From Kribbella caucasensis (GTDB lineage: Bacteria > Actinomycetota > Actinomycetes > Propionibacteriales > Kribbellaceae), in assembly GCF_004361855.1 (NCBI RefSeq), contig NZ_SNWQ01000004.1, forward strand, positions 227,678 to 291,677: a DNA stretch of 64,000 nucleotides. Reading direction: 5' to 3'. Positions within the stretch are counted from its first letter, which is position 1. The number at the start of each line of letters is the position of its first letter. Below the pieces are notes generated by a model. It worked only from the letters and a program-made list of their open reading frames with translations, ran no database searches and was not told where the DNA came from. Both the position numbers and the translations under genes were made by a program. Of this stretch, positions 1-9,157 are shown piece by piece.

Positions 1-729
1 GGCGGAGCCGCCGTTGGTGTAGATGGTTTGGCCGTTGATCCAGCGGGCGGGGCCGGCCAGGAAGGCGACTACCTCGGCGATGTCGGAGGGCTGGCCGAGG
101 CGTTCGAGCGGGGGCTCGGCGGTGATGCGGTCGATCAGTTCCTGCGACTTGCCTTCGAAGAACAGTGCGGTGGCCGTCGGGCCGGGCGCGACTACGTTGA
201 CCGTGATGTCGCGGCCGCGCAGTTCCCGGGCGAGGATCAGGGTGATCGCCTCGACGCCGCCCTTGCTGGCCGCGTATGCGGAGTACCCGGGGCGGGCGAG
301 CTTGGTCAGTGAACTGGAGATGTTGACGATCGCGCCACCGGACCGGACCCGGCGTACCGCCTGCTGGTCGACGACGAAGGTGCCGCGCAGGTTGGTGCGG
401 ATCACCTGGTCGAAGACGTTCAGGTCGAGGTCGGCCAGCGGCGACAGCGGCATGATCCCGGCCGCGTGAACCACCACGTCGACCCCGCCGAAGGCCTGCT
501 CCGCCTGGTCGAACAGTGCGGCCACCGAACCCTCATCGGCGACGTCGGCCTGGACCGCGATCGCCTTGCCGCCGGCCTGTTCGACCTCCTTGACGGCTTC
601 CTCGCCTTGGGCCTGGTTGCCGCCGTACGTGACCACTACCGAGTAACCCTCCCGCCCCAGCCGGACCGCGGTCTCGCGACCGATACCGCTGGATCCGCCG
701 GTCACGATCGCGACCCTGTTCTCTGTCAT
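1..729 (-). CDS. SDR family NAD(P)-dependent oxidoreductase (C-terminus cut by window edge)
   Basis: A classical short-chain dehydrogenase/reductase. The ATG at 729 is followed by a Rossmann cofactor motif TGGSSGIG at residues 10-17, an active-site Ser in the NISSS stretch (about 138-140) and the YxxxK pair at Y152/K156. The usual NNAG motif is replaced by VHAAG. The 243 visible codons run off the left edge inside the typical C-terminal NGG segment, so only a few residues should be missing. It lies 93 bp downstream of a LysR gene on the same strand and may be co-transcribed with it or controlled by it. The substrate cannot be inferred. Confidence 0.93.
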   Translation of the reverse strand, partial: MTENRVAIVTGGSSGIGRETAVRLGREGYSVVVTYGGNQAQGEEAVKEVEQAGGKAIAVQADVADEGSVAALFDQAEQAFGGVDVVVHAAGIMPLSPLADLDLNVFDQVIRTNLRGTFVVDQQAVRRVRSGGAIVNISSSLTKLARPGYSAYAASKGGVEAITLILARELRGRDITVNVVAPGPTATALFFEGKSQELIDRITAEPPLERLGQPSDIAEVVAFLAGPARWINGQTIYTNGGSA

Positions 730-822
730 CGCACTTGCTCCTTTGAAGTCTGCTTTCCTGCTGACACCAAAAGCTTCGCGCGGCGGATGCATCAAGTCCA
801 ACGACTCAAGTCGATGGGTGAA

Positions 823-1758
823 TCAATTCTGTTGATCCACCAGGTCGGCTCCCGGGGACGTCCCGTCGGGGTGCCGGAGGTGCGCGACGACCAGACCGAG
901 CAGGGCACGCAGAGCAGCCGACGGCTTCCGCTTCCGCAGGGTCGCCATGTAGAGCGACCACTCGAAGGTCTCGTCCGTGATCGCTACCCGGCGGATGGCC
1001 TTGTCGTCGGCGACGGCGTACCCGGGCAGGATTCCCAGGCCGACGCCGTGCCGGACGAACTGGACTCCGTTCTCGATGCCTAGTGCCTCGACGACCACCT
1101 GGCGCTCGATCCCGGCCGCCTCGAACCTCTGGTCGATCAGCGTCCGGGTGCCGAATCCCGGTGGGAAGTCCACGAACGACTCGTCCGCCAGTTCGGCCAG
1201 CTTCAGCGAACGTCGGCGGGCCAGGCGATGGCCGGTCGGTACCGCGAGCACCTGCGGCACCTTGAGCAGTTCCCAGGCCGTCAGCTCCCGCGGCACACCG
1301 CCGGCGCCGACGCCGAGGAACCCGACGTCGATGTCGCCGTTGCGCAGGCCGACGACGACGCCGGCCGATCCCTCGGGTTCGACTCGCAATTGGAGTTCGA
1401 CACCTGGATAGCGCCGCCGGAACTCCCCAGCCGCGGCCGGCAGGTCGATCAACCCGAGCCCGGGCAGCAGTCCCACGCGGACCGAACCGCGCATACCCGC
1501 GCCAAGTTCGTCGACGACATCACGCGCGCCTTGCACCGCGTCCATGACCGCCAGCGCCTCGGGCAGCAGCGCAGTACCGGCTTCCGTCAGCACCACGCGC
1601 TGCGCCGAGCGCTCGAACAGCGTGACCTTCAGATCTCGCTCCAGCGCCGCGATGGCCGCGCTCACCGCGCTCTGCACGACATGCAAACGCCGCGCCGCCA
1701 GCGTGAAACTCCGCTCGTGCGCCACCGCCACGAAGTACTCCAACTGCCGCAACTCCAC
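823..1758 (-). CDS. LysR family transcriptional regulator
   Basis: A 311-residue LysR-type regulator. The N-terminal winged helix-turn-helix (residues 1-60) has the usual ELRQLEYFVAVA start and a recognition helix around VVQSAVSAAIAALE. The remainder (about 87-295) is a periplasmic-binding-protein-like effector domain. The start is ATG at 1758. Upstream, between this gene and the permease stop, lies a seven-copy 24-bp tandem repeat whose units each contain a LysR-box-like T-N11-A dyad, so autoregulation through the array is plausible. It is followed on the same strand by an SDR, a likely target. The effector is unknown. Confidence 0.93.
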   Translation of the reverse strand: MELRQLEYFVAVAHERSFTLAARRLHVVQSAVSAAIAALERDLKVTLFERSAQRVVLTEAGTALLPEALAVMDAVQGARDVVDELGAGMRGSVRVGLLPGLGLIDLPAAAGEFRRRYPGVELQLRVEPEGSAGVVVGLRNGDIDVGFLGVGAGGVPRELTAWELLKVPQVLAVPTGHRLARRRSLKLAELADESFVDFPPGFGTRTLIDQRFEAAGIERQVVVEALGIENGVQFVRHGVGLGILPGYAVADDKAIRRVAITDETFEWSLYMATLRKRKPSAALRALLGLVVAHLRHPDGTSPGADLVDQQN

Positions 1759-1814
1759 GCCCCGAGTCTGGCAGCCGGTATCACGTACGACGCGCGCCGG
1801 GCGACCGACCGACT

Positions 1815-1980
1815 CCGTGTCGGGTCAGCCGACGTACCGCGTCTCGGGTCAGCCGACGTACCGCGTCTCGGGTCAGCCGACGTACCGCGTCTCGGGTCAG
1901 CCGACGTACCGCGTCTCGGGTCAGCCGACGTACCGCGTCTCGGGTCAGCCGACGTACTGCGTGTCGGGTCAGCCGACGTG
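1815..1980. repeat. 24-bp tandem repeat array, seven copies
   Basis: Seven head-to-tail 24-bp units lie between the permease stop and the LysR start; the core CGGGTCAGCCGACGT recurs at 1821, 1845, 1869, 1893, 1917, 1941 and 1965. The middle copies are identical, while the two end copies carry GTGTC in place of GTCTC. Each unit contains TCGGGTCAGCCGA, a 13-bp imperfect dyad of T-N11-A form. The permease stop codon lies inside the copy nearest the permease. There are no spacers, so this is not CRISPR. Confidence 0.95.
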
Positions 1981-4023
1981 GACCCACGGGCGGTTGGAGC
2001 GGTTTGGTTCGGCTCGCCGAAGGACTTCGCGGGTGACGGGCGGGACATCCCCTTCGCCGGAGATGAGGTAGCGGAACAGGAAGTAGAACGGGTTGCCCTC
2101 GGCCCAGGCGAAGTAGACGTGGGGCATCACGCCGGTCTCGTCGCGGATCGCCAGCAGCAGGCCGGCGATCGCGTTCGGCACAGTCGGGCTGGCGACCCGC
2201 AGGATGCGGTAGCCGAAGCGTTCCTCGCCGACCACCTCGAGCTCGCTCTCGAACACCGACGCGTCGGTCAGCGTGACCTCGAGGAAGAGGAAGTGCGCGT
2301 TCTCCGGCAGGTTGCGGACCTCGCGCTGCTCGGCTTCCTTCTCCCGGTACTCCGCAACGTCGCGCGCGTCGGGTTCGTTCGCGATGATCCGGATGTCGCC
2401 GGTCGCGGCCGCCTGGTCGATGATCCGGCGCGCCTCGGGATCGAACCGGACCTGGGTGACCCGTAGTTCGGTCGACCGGGTCGCGCGCGAGATCAGTGAG
2501 GTGAGGACGATGGCGAAGATGAAGAACGCGGCGATCTGCACACCGTCGGGGCGTTCGATGATGTTCGCGATCGTGGTGTAGACGAAGACCACGCTGATCA
2601 CGCCGAACCCGATCGTCTTGCCGCGTTGCCCCCGGCGATACGCCGACAAGGTGACAGCGATCGACGCGGACAGGATCAGCACCAGTACGCCGGTCGCGTA
2701 CGCACCGCCTTGCGCGTCGACATCCGCCTTGAAGATCACCGTGATGGCGAACGCGATCACCGCGAACACGAGCACGAGCGGCCGGGTCGCACGGGCCCAG
2801 TCGGGCACCATGCCGTAGCGCGGCAGGTACCGCGGCACGATGTTCAGCAGGCCCGCCATCGCGGACGCGCCCGCGAACCACAGGATCAGGATCGTGCTGA
2901 CGTCGTAGATCGTGCCGAAGACATTGCCGAGGTGCTCGTGGGCGAGATACGCCAGCGCCCGGCCGGACGCCTCGCCGCCGTCCTCGAACTCGTCGGCCGG
3001 GATCAGCACGATCGTGGTGAAGCTGCTGGTGATCAGGAACCCGCTCATGATCAGCGCGGCCGTGGTGAGCAGCTTGCGGGCGCTCCGGATCCGGGCTGCG
3101 GGCGCGGCCGGGTCGTCGTCCGGGGAGCCGTTGATCTGCGGCATCACCGCGACCCCGGTCTCGAATCCGGACAAACCGAGAGCAAGCTTCGGAAAAACAA
3201 CCAGCGAGATGCCGATCATCACCCAGATGTTGGAGTGCTCGGTGGTCAGCAGGTTGCGCCAGTTGGTCACCAGTTCGGGGGCGGTGATCACGTTCCACAG
3301 GGCGTTGACGATGACGACCAAGTTGAGGCTCAGGTAGACCACGACCAGGACGACCGCGATCCCGATCGCCTCGCCGAAGCCGCGCAGGAAGACGGCACCC
3401 AGCAGCGCGAGCAGGACCAAGGTGATGAGGACTTCGTTGCCGTGTAACCAGCCAGGGACGTACGGGTTCTCCACCAGGTGAGCGGTGGCGTCGGCGGCCG
3501 AAAGCGTCATGGTGATGATGAAGTCGGTCGCCATGAAGCCAAGCAGCACCAGGATGACGAACTTGCCCTTCCAGCGGCCAAGCAGCCGGTCGAGCATGGC
3601 GATCGAGCCCTCACCATGCGGACTCTCCGCCGCGACGCGGCGATAGACCGGCAGTGCACCGAGCAGGGTGAGCAGGACGAGGACGAGGGTTGCCAATGGG
3701 GAAAGGAGTCCAACAGCTGCTGCCGCGATCGCCGGCTGGTAGCCGAGCGTGGAGAAGTAGTCGACACCGGTCAGGCACATCACCTTCCACCACGGATGCG
3801 TGGGATGCGGCGGCGGCCGATGCGGCCCCGAGTGCCCGACGGGCCGGTCGTGCAGCAACCACCCGACAAACCGCCCATGCCGCCCGGGCTCAGCCCCACC
3901 CACGGCCGAACCACCCGCGCGGGCGTCCGCCGTACCGCGCTCCTCGACGGCACCGGCTGCTTCCGTGGTGCCGGCGGACGGTTCTGGCTGGTCGGATGGT
4001 TGCGTGGTGTCCGAGACGCTCAC
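1969..4023 (-). CDS. APC superfamily permease with large cytoplasmic C-terminal domain
   Basis: A 684-residue integral membrane transporter. About 90 hydrophilic Pro/Glu/Gly-rich residues precede the first conserved segment ([20 protein letters not shown]). Roughly twelve hydrophobic helices follow, then a soluble C-terminal domain of about 190 residues, an arrangement seen in actinobacterial APC permeases related to amino-acid and potassium transporters. The GTG at 4023 is preferred because GAGGAG sits just upstream; an ATG at 4104 would add 27 residues without a clear ribosome site. The substrate is unknown. The stop codon falls in the first unit of the 24-bp repeat array. Confidence 0.88.
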   Translation of the reverse strand: MSVSDTTQPSDQPEPSAGTTEAAGAVEERGTADARAGGSAVGGAEPGRHGRFVGWLLHDRPVGHSGPHRPPPHPTHPWWKVMCLTGVDYFSTLGYQPAIAAAAVGLLSPLATLVLVLLTLLGALPVYRRVAAESPHGEGSIAMLDRLLGRWKGKFVILVLLGFMATDFIITMTLSAADATAHLVENPYVPGWLHGNEVLITLVLLALLGAVFLRGFGEAIGIAVVLVVVYLSLNLVVIVNALWNVITAPELVTNWRNLLTTEHSNIWVMIGISLVVFPKLALGLSGFETGVAVMPQINGSPDDDPAAPAARIRSARKLLTTAALIMSGFLITSSFTTIVLIPADEFEDGGEASGRALAYLAHEHLGNVFGTIYDVSTILILWFAGASAMAGLLNIVPRYLPRYGMVPDWARATRPLVLVFAVIAFAITVIFKADVDAQGGAYATGVLVLILSASIAVTLSAYRRGQRGKTIGFGVISVVFVYTTIANIIERPDGVQIAAFFIFAIVLTSLISRATRSTELRVTQVRFDPEARRIIDQAAATGDIRIIANEPDARDVAEYREKEAEQREVRNLPENAHFLFLEVTLTDASVFESELEVVGEERFGYRILRVASPTVPNAIAGLLLAIRDETGVMPHVYFAWAEGNPFYFLFRYLISGEGDVPPVTREVLRRAEPNRSNRPWVHVG

Positions 4024-4247
4024 TGGGTTCTCCTCGGGCCGATCCGCGACCCCCGTCGGACCGCTCTGCCCCGCGACAGTAATCAGGCACCGGACCCCAC
4101 CCACCGGGCTCTAACACGCCTCTAACAACATGTTCCTCACACCTGACGGCCGCTCGCCTGCGGATGTCAAAGGACGCAGGCCCGCTCCGACCAGAGGATG
4201 ACAGCGGCCCCCAGGCCCCCGAACTGACAGAGAGTGACCCCGCCGAC

Positions 4248-5357
4248 ATGAGCAGCAATCTTCAGCAACTGGTTCAGGATTCCATCGACGAGCTGGTCGG
4301 ATCAGGCGCCGAGACCGGCGTACAGGTCGCCGTCTACCACCATGGCGACCTGGTCGTGGACGCGGTCGCCGGCGTGGCCGACCAGGAGACCGGGCGCCCG
4401 GTCGCCTCGGATACGCCGTTCTACAGCGCCTCCACCGGCAAGGGGGCCTCCGCGACCGTCGCGAACGTTCTGGTCGACCGCGGTGTCCTCTCGTACGATG
4501 CGCCGATCGTCGAGGTCTGGCCGGAATTCGGTGCGCATGGCAAGGAGAAGACGACGCTGCGGCACGTGCTGACACATTCGGCCGGGGTCCCCGCGCTCCC
4601 ATCGACCACGACGGTCGAGAGCATTACCGACTGGACCCAGATGACCGAGGCGCTCGCCGGCGCCGAACCGTGGTGGGAGCCGGGGACGAAGATGGTGTAC
4701 CACGCGCAGACGTTCGGGTTCCTGGTCGGCGAGATCGTCCGCCGTGCGACCGGCAAGACGATCTCGCAGGTGCTCCGTGAGGAGATCACCGAACCGCTCG
4801 GCGTCGCGGACGAGTTGTACTTCGGGGTCCCCGCCGCGGAGTTGCCACGCGTCGCCAAGCTGACCGAGCCGGGTGGGTTCGACGAGACATTCGCGATGGT
4901 GGCGGACATGTTCGCCAAGCTCGCGCCGCCGGCGGTGAGCCCGAACGCCGCGTACGCCAACAGCCCGGAGGTGCTCACCGCTGACATCCCATCGGGCGCC
5001 ACGACGAGTGCGCGCGGGATTGCGAAGATGTACGCCGCATTGCTCGGTGAGGTCGACGGGGTTCGTCTGGTCAGGGCCGAGCGGCTCGCGGAGATCAGCA
5101 GTCCGGTGCTGGTCGCGCAGGATGATCTGCTCGGCAGTCCCGCGACCTGGGCGATGGGCTACCTGATCGGCCGGCTCGGGTTGACGCCCGAGGAGACGCC
5201 GTACACGTTCGGGATGATGGGCATGGGCGGCAGTGTCGGATGGGCAGACACGAGCAGCGGGGTCGCCTTCGCGCTGACCAAGAACCTGTTCGACCCGACC
5301 CAGTCGAACGCGGCGGTGCAGATCGGCAACCTCGTTGCGAAATCCCTTGCAGGGTAG
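4248..5357 (+). CDS. Serine hydrolase, beta-lactamase (class C / EstB) family
   Basis: A 369-residue penicillin-binding-protein-like hydrolase or esterase. The nucleophile motif SxxK is seen as S62-TG-K65 (in YSASTGKGA). A YxN-like YAN follows in the middle of the protein, and GGSVG near the C-terminus replaces the KTG/HTG box. No signal peptide is visible, so it is probably a cytoplasmic carboxylesterase. An in-frame ATG at 4164 would add 28 residues of low-complexity sequence; the ATG at 4248 matches the usual distance to the first beta strand. It is divergent from the permease. Confidence 0.9.
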   Translation: MSSNLQQLVQDSIDELVGSGAETGVQVAVYHHGDLVVDAVAGVADQETGRPVASDTPFYSASTGKGASATVANVLVDRGVLSYDAPIVEVWPEFGAHGKEKTTLRHVLTHSAGVPALPSTTTVESITDWTQMTEALAGAEPWWEPGTKMVYHAQTFGFLVGEIVRRATGKTISQVLREEITEPLGVADELYFGVPAAELPRVAKLTEPGGFDETFAMVADMFAKLAPPAVSPNAAYANSPEVLTADIPSGATTSARGIAKMYAALLGEVDGVRLVRAERLAEISSPVLVAQDDLLGSPATWAMGYLIGRLGLTPEETPYTFGMMGMGGSVGWADTSSGVAFALTKNLFDPTQSNAAVQIGNLVAKSLAG

Positions 5358-5421
5358 GAAAGAACCCTCGCAGGCATCAGCGGCGGGCGCGTGGGCGCGG
5401 CGTGCGTTTGGTCCGGTGGGT

Positions 5422-5676
5422 CTACGGCTCGCGGATTTGGTGTTGGTTCACCCAGACCAGGTGGCCGTGGTGGCTGATCAGGGCCTCACGGTCGCCGGTG
5501 GGGGCGATGCGCCAGGAGAGTGCCTGGCCGGCGATCCAGCGGCCGCCGATGTGGACCTGGACTGCTGTCGGCCGGTCGGTCGGAGTGGCTACAGGCATGG
5601 CAGCTGCCTTCTGGACAGGGGCGGAGACGGGTTTGTGGCGCCGTGCGGTTCTGGGGTGATGCTGAAGGTCGGGCAT
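5422..5676 (-). CDS. Small hypothetical protein (84 aa)
   Basis: A short protein, not recognised by name. The C-terminal half has a conserved-looking beta pattern (VQVHIGGRWIAGQAL, then SHHGHLVWV), while the N-terminus is basic and Pro/Ala-rich. The ATG at 5676 has a GAGG at suitable distance; an upstream ATG at 5715 is less likely. It is convergent with the serine hydrolase. Coding status is inferred from composition and the ribosome site. Confidence 0.55.
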   Translation of the reverse strand: MPDLQHHPRTARRHKPVSAPVQKAAAMPVATPTDRPTAVQVHIGGRWIAGQALSWRIAPTGDREALISHHGHLVWVNQHQIREP

Positions 5677-5902
5677 GTCGATCGTCCTCGGGAGGGACCG
5701 CAGTCGTCGGCGCATCCAACGCCGGCTGGCTGCTCAACCAAAGGCAACAGTACAACCGCGATATGGACGAACCCTAGCGGTAATTGAGATTGCCTCGAAA
5801 CGACACGGGTACCGCACTTTCTTTCACTTTTCCCGAACCCGCTCGCATGGCTTGACGCGGAGGTGGGACGGGTACCGGTGTGGTGAGTCAGAGGAGGTAA
5901 CA

Positions 5903-6085
5903 ATGAGCACCAACCCGATTCCTCCCGTCCCGCCGGTGGTCCCCGGCAGAGACCCGGACATCCCTGACGTGGTAGACCCCGACAACCCCGACGTGACCAC
6001 GCCGCCCGGCGATGACAGTCCCTTCACCCCGCCGACCCCCGACCCCGAAGAGGAAGACCCCAACGAACAGCTCCCCCACTGGTGA
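5903..6085 (+). CDS. Small Pro/Asp-rich protein (60 aa)
   Basis: A 60-residue protein made almost wholly of Pro, Asp, Val, Thr and Glu, with repeated PDxPDV-type units and the C-terminus EQLPHW. There is no signal peptide or membrane segment and it is probably disordered. A very strong ribosome site (GAGGAGGTAACA) precedes the ATG and a strong hairpin follows the stop, which together argue for a real gene. Function unknown. Confidence 0.7.
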   Translation: MSTNPIPPVPPVVPGRDPDIPDVVDPDNPDVTTPPGDDSPFTPPTPDPEEEDPNEQLPHW

Positions 6086-6094
6086 CTCCGTCAT

Positions 6095-6125
6095 TTCCGT
6101 CGGCGCCACAGTGGCGCCGACGGAA
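6095..6125. terminator. Bidirectional hairpin terminator
   Basis: A perfect 14-bp inverted repeat with a 3-nt loop (arms TTCCGTCGGCGCCA and its complement) lies between the stop codons of the convergent 60-aa gene and the VOC gene. Confidence 0.8.
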
Positions 6126-6137
6126 GTCGTTGAGTGC

Positions 6138-6509
6138 TCAGTTGCCGGCCGGCATTTGCTGCACGGCCCAGGTGTTTCCGTCGGGGTCGGCGAAGAAGAC
6201 GAAGGTGCCCCAGGGGAATTCCTGGATCTCGGAGACCTCCACGCCTCGGCCTTCCAGCTCCTTGCGGGCCGCGGCGACGTCGGCGACGACGACCTGGAGA
6301 CCGCGGACGGAGCCCGGCTCCGCCTGCGGCATGCCTGAGCCGATGGCGATCGAGCAGGCGGAACCAGGTGGGGTCAGCTGGACGAACCTGAGTTCGTCGG
6401 TGACCCGGTGGTCGTGATCAGGATTGAAACCGATCTTGTCGACGTAGAACTCCTTCGCCCGGTCGACATCCGAGACCGGTACCGACACCAGCTCCAACTT
6501 CCAGTCCAT
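6138..6509 (-). CDS. VOC family (glyoxalase/dioxygenase-like) protein
   Basis: A 123-residue single-module vicinal-oxygen-chelate protein with two beta-alpha-beta-beta-beta repeats. It begins LELVSVPVSDVDRAKEFY and ends with the typical FADPDGNTWAVQQ. The ATG at 6509 follows AGGAGGGG at good spacing. Such proteins include glyoxalases, dioxygenases and antibiotic-binding proteins; this one cannot be assigned more closely. Confidence 0.9.
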   Translation of the reverse strand: MDWKLELVSVPVSDVDRAKEFYVDKIGFNPDHDHRVTDELRFVQLTPPGSACSIAIGSGMPQAEPGSVRGLQVVVADVAAARKELEGRGVEVSEIQEFPWGTFVFFADPDGNTWAVQQMPAGN

Positions 6510-6610
6510 CGTTTCCCCTCCTGATCGATCGCCTGAATCCGGATCCTGCGGCCTGCCCGGCAACTTATCGGGCCCCGGCGTTCAACAGCCAGTGCCAGGG
6601 CCCCACAACC

Positions 6611-6742
6611 TCAGGAGCTGGGAAGGTCGACGTCGTCGGTCGTACCGCCGACGGGTGGGTCTTCTTCGGGCCCCCGGGTTTCGTCGATGAGGTCGTCCAC
6701 CAGAATGGTGCCCCGTTCAGGGATCGTCGGATTGTCGGTCAT
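6611..6742 (-). CDS. Small acidic protein (43 aa)
   Basis: A 43-residue, strongly acidic protein (MTDNPTIPERGTILVDDL start, DDVDLPSS end) with a strong GGAGGAGG ribosome site 6 nt before the ATG. It lies 47 bp downstream of a methyltransferase on the same strand and may be co-transcribed. Its size and character resemble the 60-aa protein at 5903. Function unknown. Confidence 0.6.
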   Translation of the reverse strand: MTDNPTIPERGTILVDDLIDETRGPEEDPPVGGTTDDVDLPSS

Positions 6743-6789
6743 CGGGTCCTCCTCCCAGACCTCTTCCGGGTACCCAAAGGGCCAGCTGC

Positions 6790-7548
6790 TCACGCTTTGA
6801 CGGCGACGATAAGGGCGTCGTTGGAGCGACGCCAGACAGTTCCGGCACGCTCGAAACCATTGCGGCGGAGTACGTCGATATGCCAGCCATCGCGTTCGAG
6901 CAGATCGCCGGACCAGTGGGCGAAGAGGCTCCGCCGCTCCTCCCACAGTCCGGCGTACTGCGGCTCGGCGTAGGCCCGTTCGTACCACTCGTCGCAGCTC
7001 TCCACCCCCGAGGCGAACGCTTTCCGGAGGTCGTGCTCGTGCAGCCGGTCGCCGGCGGCGCGTAGTACGGGCTCGGCGATCGGGAAGTGGTCGGCGTTCG
7101 CGAAGATGCCGCCGGGGCGGAGTAGCCGGGCGACGCCTGCGTACACGTCGGCGAGTGCATCCGGCGGGAACCAGTGCATCGCCGTCGCGGTCAGTACTGC
7201 GTCGAACCCGCCGCCCGCCAACCCGTCCGTCCAGTCGGCGGCCGCCAGCTGACGGGATATCACCGAGACCCGCGCATCACCCGCGAAGGCATCCCGGGCG
7301 AGATCCAGCAGCACCGGATCGATGTCGACGGCAACTACCGAGGCCGCCGGGAACCGGTCCAGCACCCGGCGGGTGATCGAGCCCGGACCGCAGGCGAGAT
7401 CGAGCACCCGCTGAGGGGTCCCGGACAACTGCTCCACATAATCCAGCATCAGCCGGAACCGGAGCTCCCGATCCGGTTCGTGGACGGCCTGCTGCTCCTC
7501 CCAGCCGGCTCGCAGCTCCGCCCGGAAATTCTCACGCTGTGTCGTCAT
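6790..7548 (-). CDS. Class I SAM-dependent methyltransferase
   Basis: A 252-residue Rossmann methyltransferase. Motif I is VLDLACGPGS (about residues 47-56), an acidic residue ends strand 2 (VVAVDIDP), and the post-motif region reads FDAVLTATAMHWF. The ATG at 7548 has little upstream ribosome signal, so the mRNA may be near leaderless; a GTG-type start at 7608 would add 20 poorly conserved residues. It is divergent from a LysR gene, which is a plausible regulator. Substrate unknown. Confidence 0.9.
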   Translation of the reverse strand: MTTQRENFRAELRAGWEEQQAVHEPDRELRFRLMLDYVEQLSGTPQRVLDLACGPGSITRRVLDRFPAASVVAVDIDPVLLDLARDAFAGDARVSVISRQLAAADWTDGLAGGGFDAVLTATAMHWFPPDALADVYAGVARLLRPGGIFANADHFPIAEPVLRAAGDRLHEHDLRKAFASGVESCDEWYERAYAEPQYAGLWEERRSLFAHWSGDLLERDGWHIDVLRRNGFERAGTVWRRSNDALIVAVKA

Positions 7549-7615
7549 GCTGTACACGTTCGGCGCTGTAAGGGCTCGACGTCCAAGACACAAGCACACT
7601 AACGTCACATCCTCT

Positions 7616-7657
7616 GGTTATCACTGCAGGTGAGGCCGGTTATGACTGCAGGCGAGG
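7616..7657. repeat. Near-perfect 20-bp direct repeat, possible LysR operator
   Basis: Two 20-bp copies (7616-7635 and 7638-7657) with core GGTTAT, one variable base, ACTGCAGG and GAGG differ at two positions and repeat with a 22-bp period. They sit in the divergent promoter region, and the second copy runs to 6 bp before the LysR start. The period of about two helix turns suits a dimer-of-dimers binding site. Confidence 0.5.
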
Positions 7658-7662
7658 ATGGC

Positions 7663-8541
7663 ATGGACGTCGATCTACGGTTGGTGCGGTACTTCCTCGT
7701 GATGGCCGAGGAGCTGCATTTCACCGCCGCCGCGCGCCGGCTCTACGTATCGCAGCCGGCCCTCAGCAACCAGATCCGCCGGCTGGAGACCCAGCTCGGC
7801 GCCCAGCTGTTCGAGCGGTCTCCCCGCGGCGTCACGTTGACCGCCGCGGGCGATGCGTTCCTCCCGCACGCCAGGGGAGCGATCGCGGCGATCCGCTCGG
7901 GCATCGCGGACGCGACCAAGGCGGCCGGGCGCGACCAGGTGCTGCGGATCGACGTGCTGCAAACCGATCTGGTCACGCCGCGGGCGGTGCTGGCTCGGCT
8001 TCGCGACAGGCTTCCGACGTTGCGGCTCGAGGTGAGCAGTCGAGGCAGTCGCGACCAGGTGCAGCGTCTGCTCAGCGGCGACCTGGACCTGGCGCTCTGT
8101 GGTTCCACTGCGCACCTTCCGGACGGGTTGATGCAGCGCGTCGTCCGGCGCGAGGCGCTCGGGGTTGCGCTGCCGGCGGATCACCCGCTCGCGCAGGCCG
8201 AGGCGGTCGCCGTACGCGAGCTGGCCGACGAGACGCACTACCTGCCGCGCGACGACTTCGCGCCCGAGTGGAACGAGTTCGTCCTGAACTGCTTCCGTAC
8301 TGCGGGTTTCCAGCCGCAACGTCATCCGGCGAGCACCGACGGGACCAGTTCCGCGATGGAACTCGTCCGTGCCGGCGAGTGCGTCGCAGTCGGCCTCCTC
8401 TCGACGACTGGTCCCGACGGCGTCGTGGTCCGTCCACTCGCAGCCGGCGTCCCGCCGTACGCCTGGTCCCTGCGCTGGCGCGAGTCGAACCACACCCCAA
8501 CCGCCGCTCTCGCCGTACTGCGGGACCTCGATCACCCCTGA
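7663..8541 (+). CDS. LysR family transcriptional regulator
   Basis: A 292-residue LysR-type regulator. The N-terminal HTH (residues 1-60) shows DLRLVRYFLVMAEELHFT and VSQPALSNQIRRLE, followed by an effector-binding domain. The ATG at 7663 is preceded by GAGG 6 nt upstream. Two near-identical 20-bp direct repeats sit immediately upstream. It is divergent from the methyltransferase at 6790-7548, a likely target. Its 3' end overlaps the convergent gene 8532-9020 by 10 bp. Confidence 0.93.
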   Translation: MDVDLRLVRYFLVMAEELHFTAAARRLYVSQPALSNQIRRLETQLGAQLFERSPRGVTLTAAGDAFLPHARGAIAAIRSGIADATKAAGRDQVLRIDVLQTDLVTPRAVLARLRDRLPTLRLEVSSRGSRDQVQRLLSGDLDLALCGSTAHLPDGLMQRVVRREALGVALPADHPLAQAEAVAVRELADETHYLPRDDFAPEWNEFVLNCFRTAGFQPQRHPASTDGTSSAMELVRAGECVAVGLLSTTGPDGVVVRPLAAGVPPYAWSLRWRESNHTPTAALAVLRDLDHP

Positions 8542-9020
8542 GCTTGCGTACTGGGATTTGTCTCCATCCGCGACGTGTCCCGAGCAGCGATGGCCTCGCC
8601 GACTCGGGTCAACACATCACGGATCAGGTCGCCATATGCGTCATCACCCAGTACTCCGGCGGTGAGGCGCGCCGCGGTCAGGTGCCGCTCTGCGTCGTCG
8701 AAACGCGCCAACCGTCTGTAGTCGTCGGCCAGGTTGACGTGCAGCGACGGCATCAACGCCTCGGCCTTGAAGCCCGCTTCAACTGTCTCCTCGTCGGTGA
8801 CAACGTCGGCCGCCGCGAGTGCACGCAGATCCCACTCGAGTTCATCCTCGGTTGAATCCTGCAGATCGGCCAGATAGTGAGCGATCGTGCACGGTGCGAA
8901 CGGACCGCGCTCGGCTTCGCTGAAGAAAGCTTCAAGTTTCAAACGGGCGGTGACGCGATCGGTCCGGCCCAGTGACACTACGTCGGCGAGTTTCCCCAGC
9001 AGGGACTGTGTTTCCGTCAT
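8532..9020 (-). CDS. Hypothetical helical protein (162 aa)
   Basis: An acidic, mostly alpha-helical 162-residue protein with a middle segment resembling a single TPR-like helix pair (LHVNLADDYRRLARFDDAERHL). No catalytic motif or membrane segment is seen. ATG start. It overlaps the LysR 3' end by 10 bp in convergent orientation. Not recognised as a named family; possibly a helical repeat adaptor. Confidence 0.75.
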   Translation of the reverse strand: MTETQSLLGKLADVVSLGRTDRVTARLKLEAFFSEAERGPFAPCTIAHYLADLQDSTEDELEWDLRALAAADVVTDEETVEAGFKAEALMPSLHVNLADDYRRLARFDDAERHLTAARLTAGVLGDDAYGDLIRDVLTRVGEAIAARDTSRMETNPSTQAQG

Positions 9021-9157
9021 ATCTCGATGCTGAGGGTTGGTGTTGGTTCAAGGTCAAAGGCATAACTTCGTGGCCGCAGGGGTAGGTTTGAGAGCAGATA
9101 TTGACCGCGGTTCAGAGATGTGCCGCGCCGTGACTCACAGTCGCGAGGTCAAGAATC

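Noticed and set aside
1815..1980. Tandem repeat as a CRISPR array
   Set aside because: Units are directly abutting with no spacers and no cas genes are nearby.
1228..2466. Long plus-strand open frame across LysR and the repeats
   Set aside because: It runs antisense to the LysR and permease genes and its repeat-encoded octapeptides simply reflect the 24-bp DNA repeat; composition is Arg/Ala/Gly-rich as in GC-rich shadow frames.
2626..3447. Plus-strand frame opposite the APC permease
   Set aside because: Asp/Gln/His/Arg-rich shadow of the permease with no domain.
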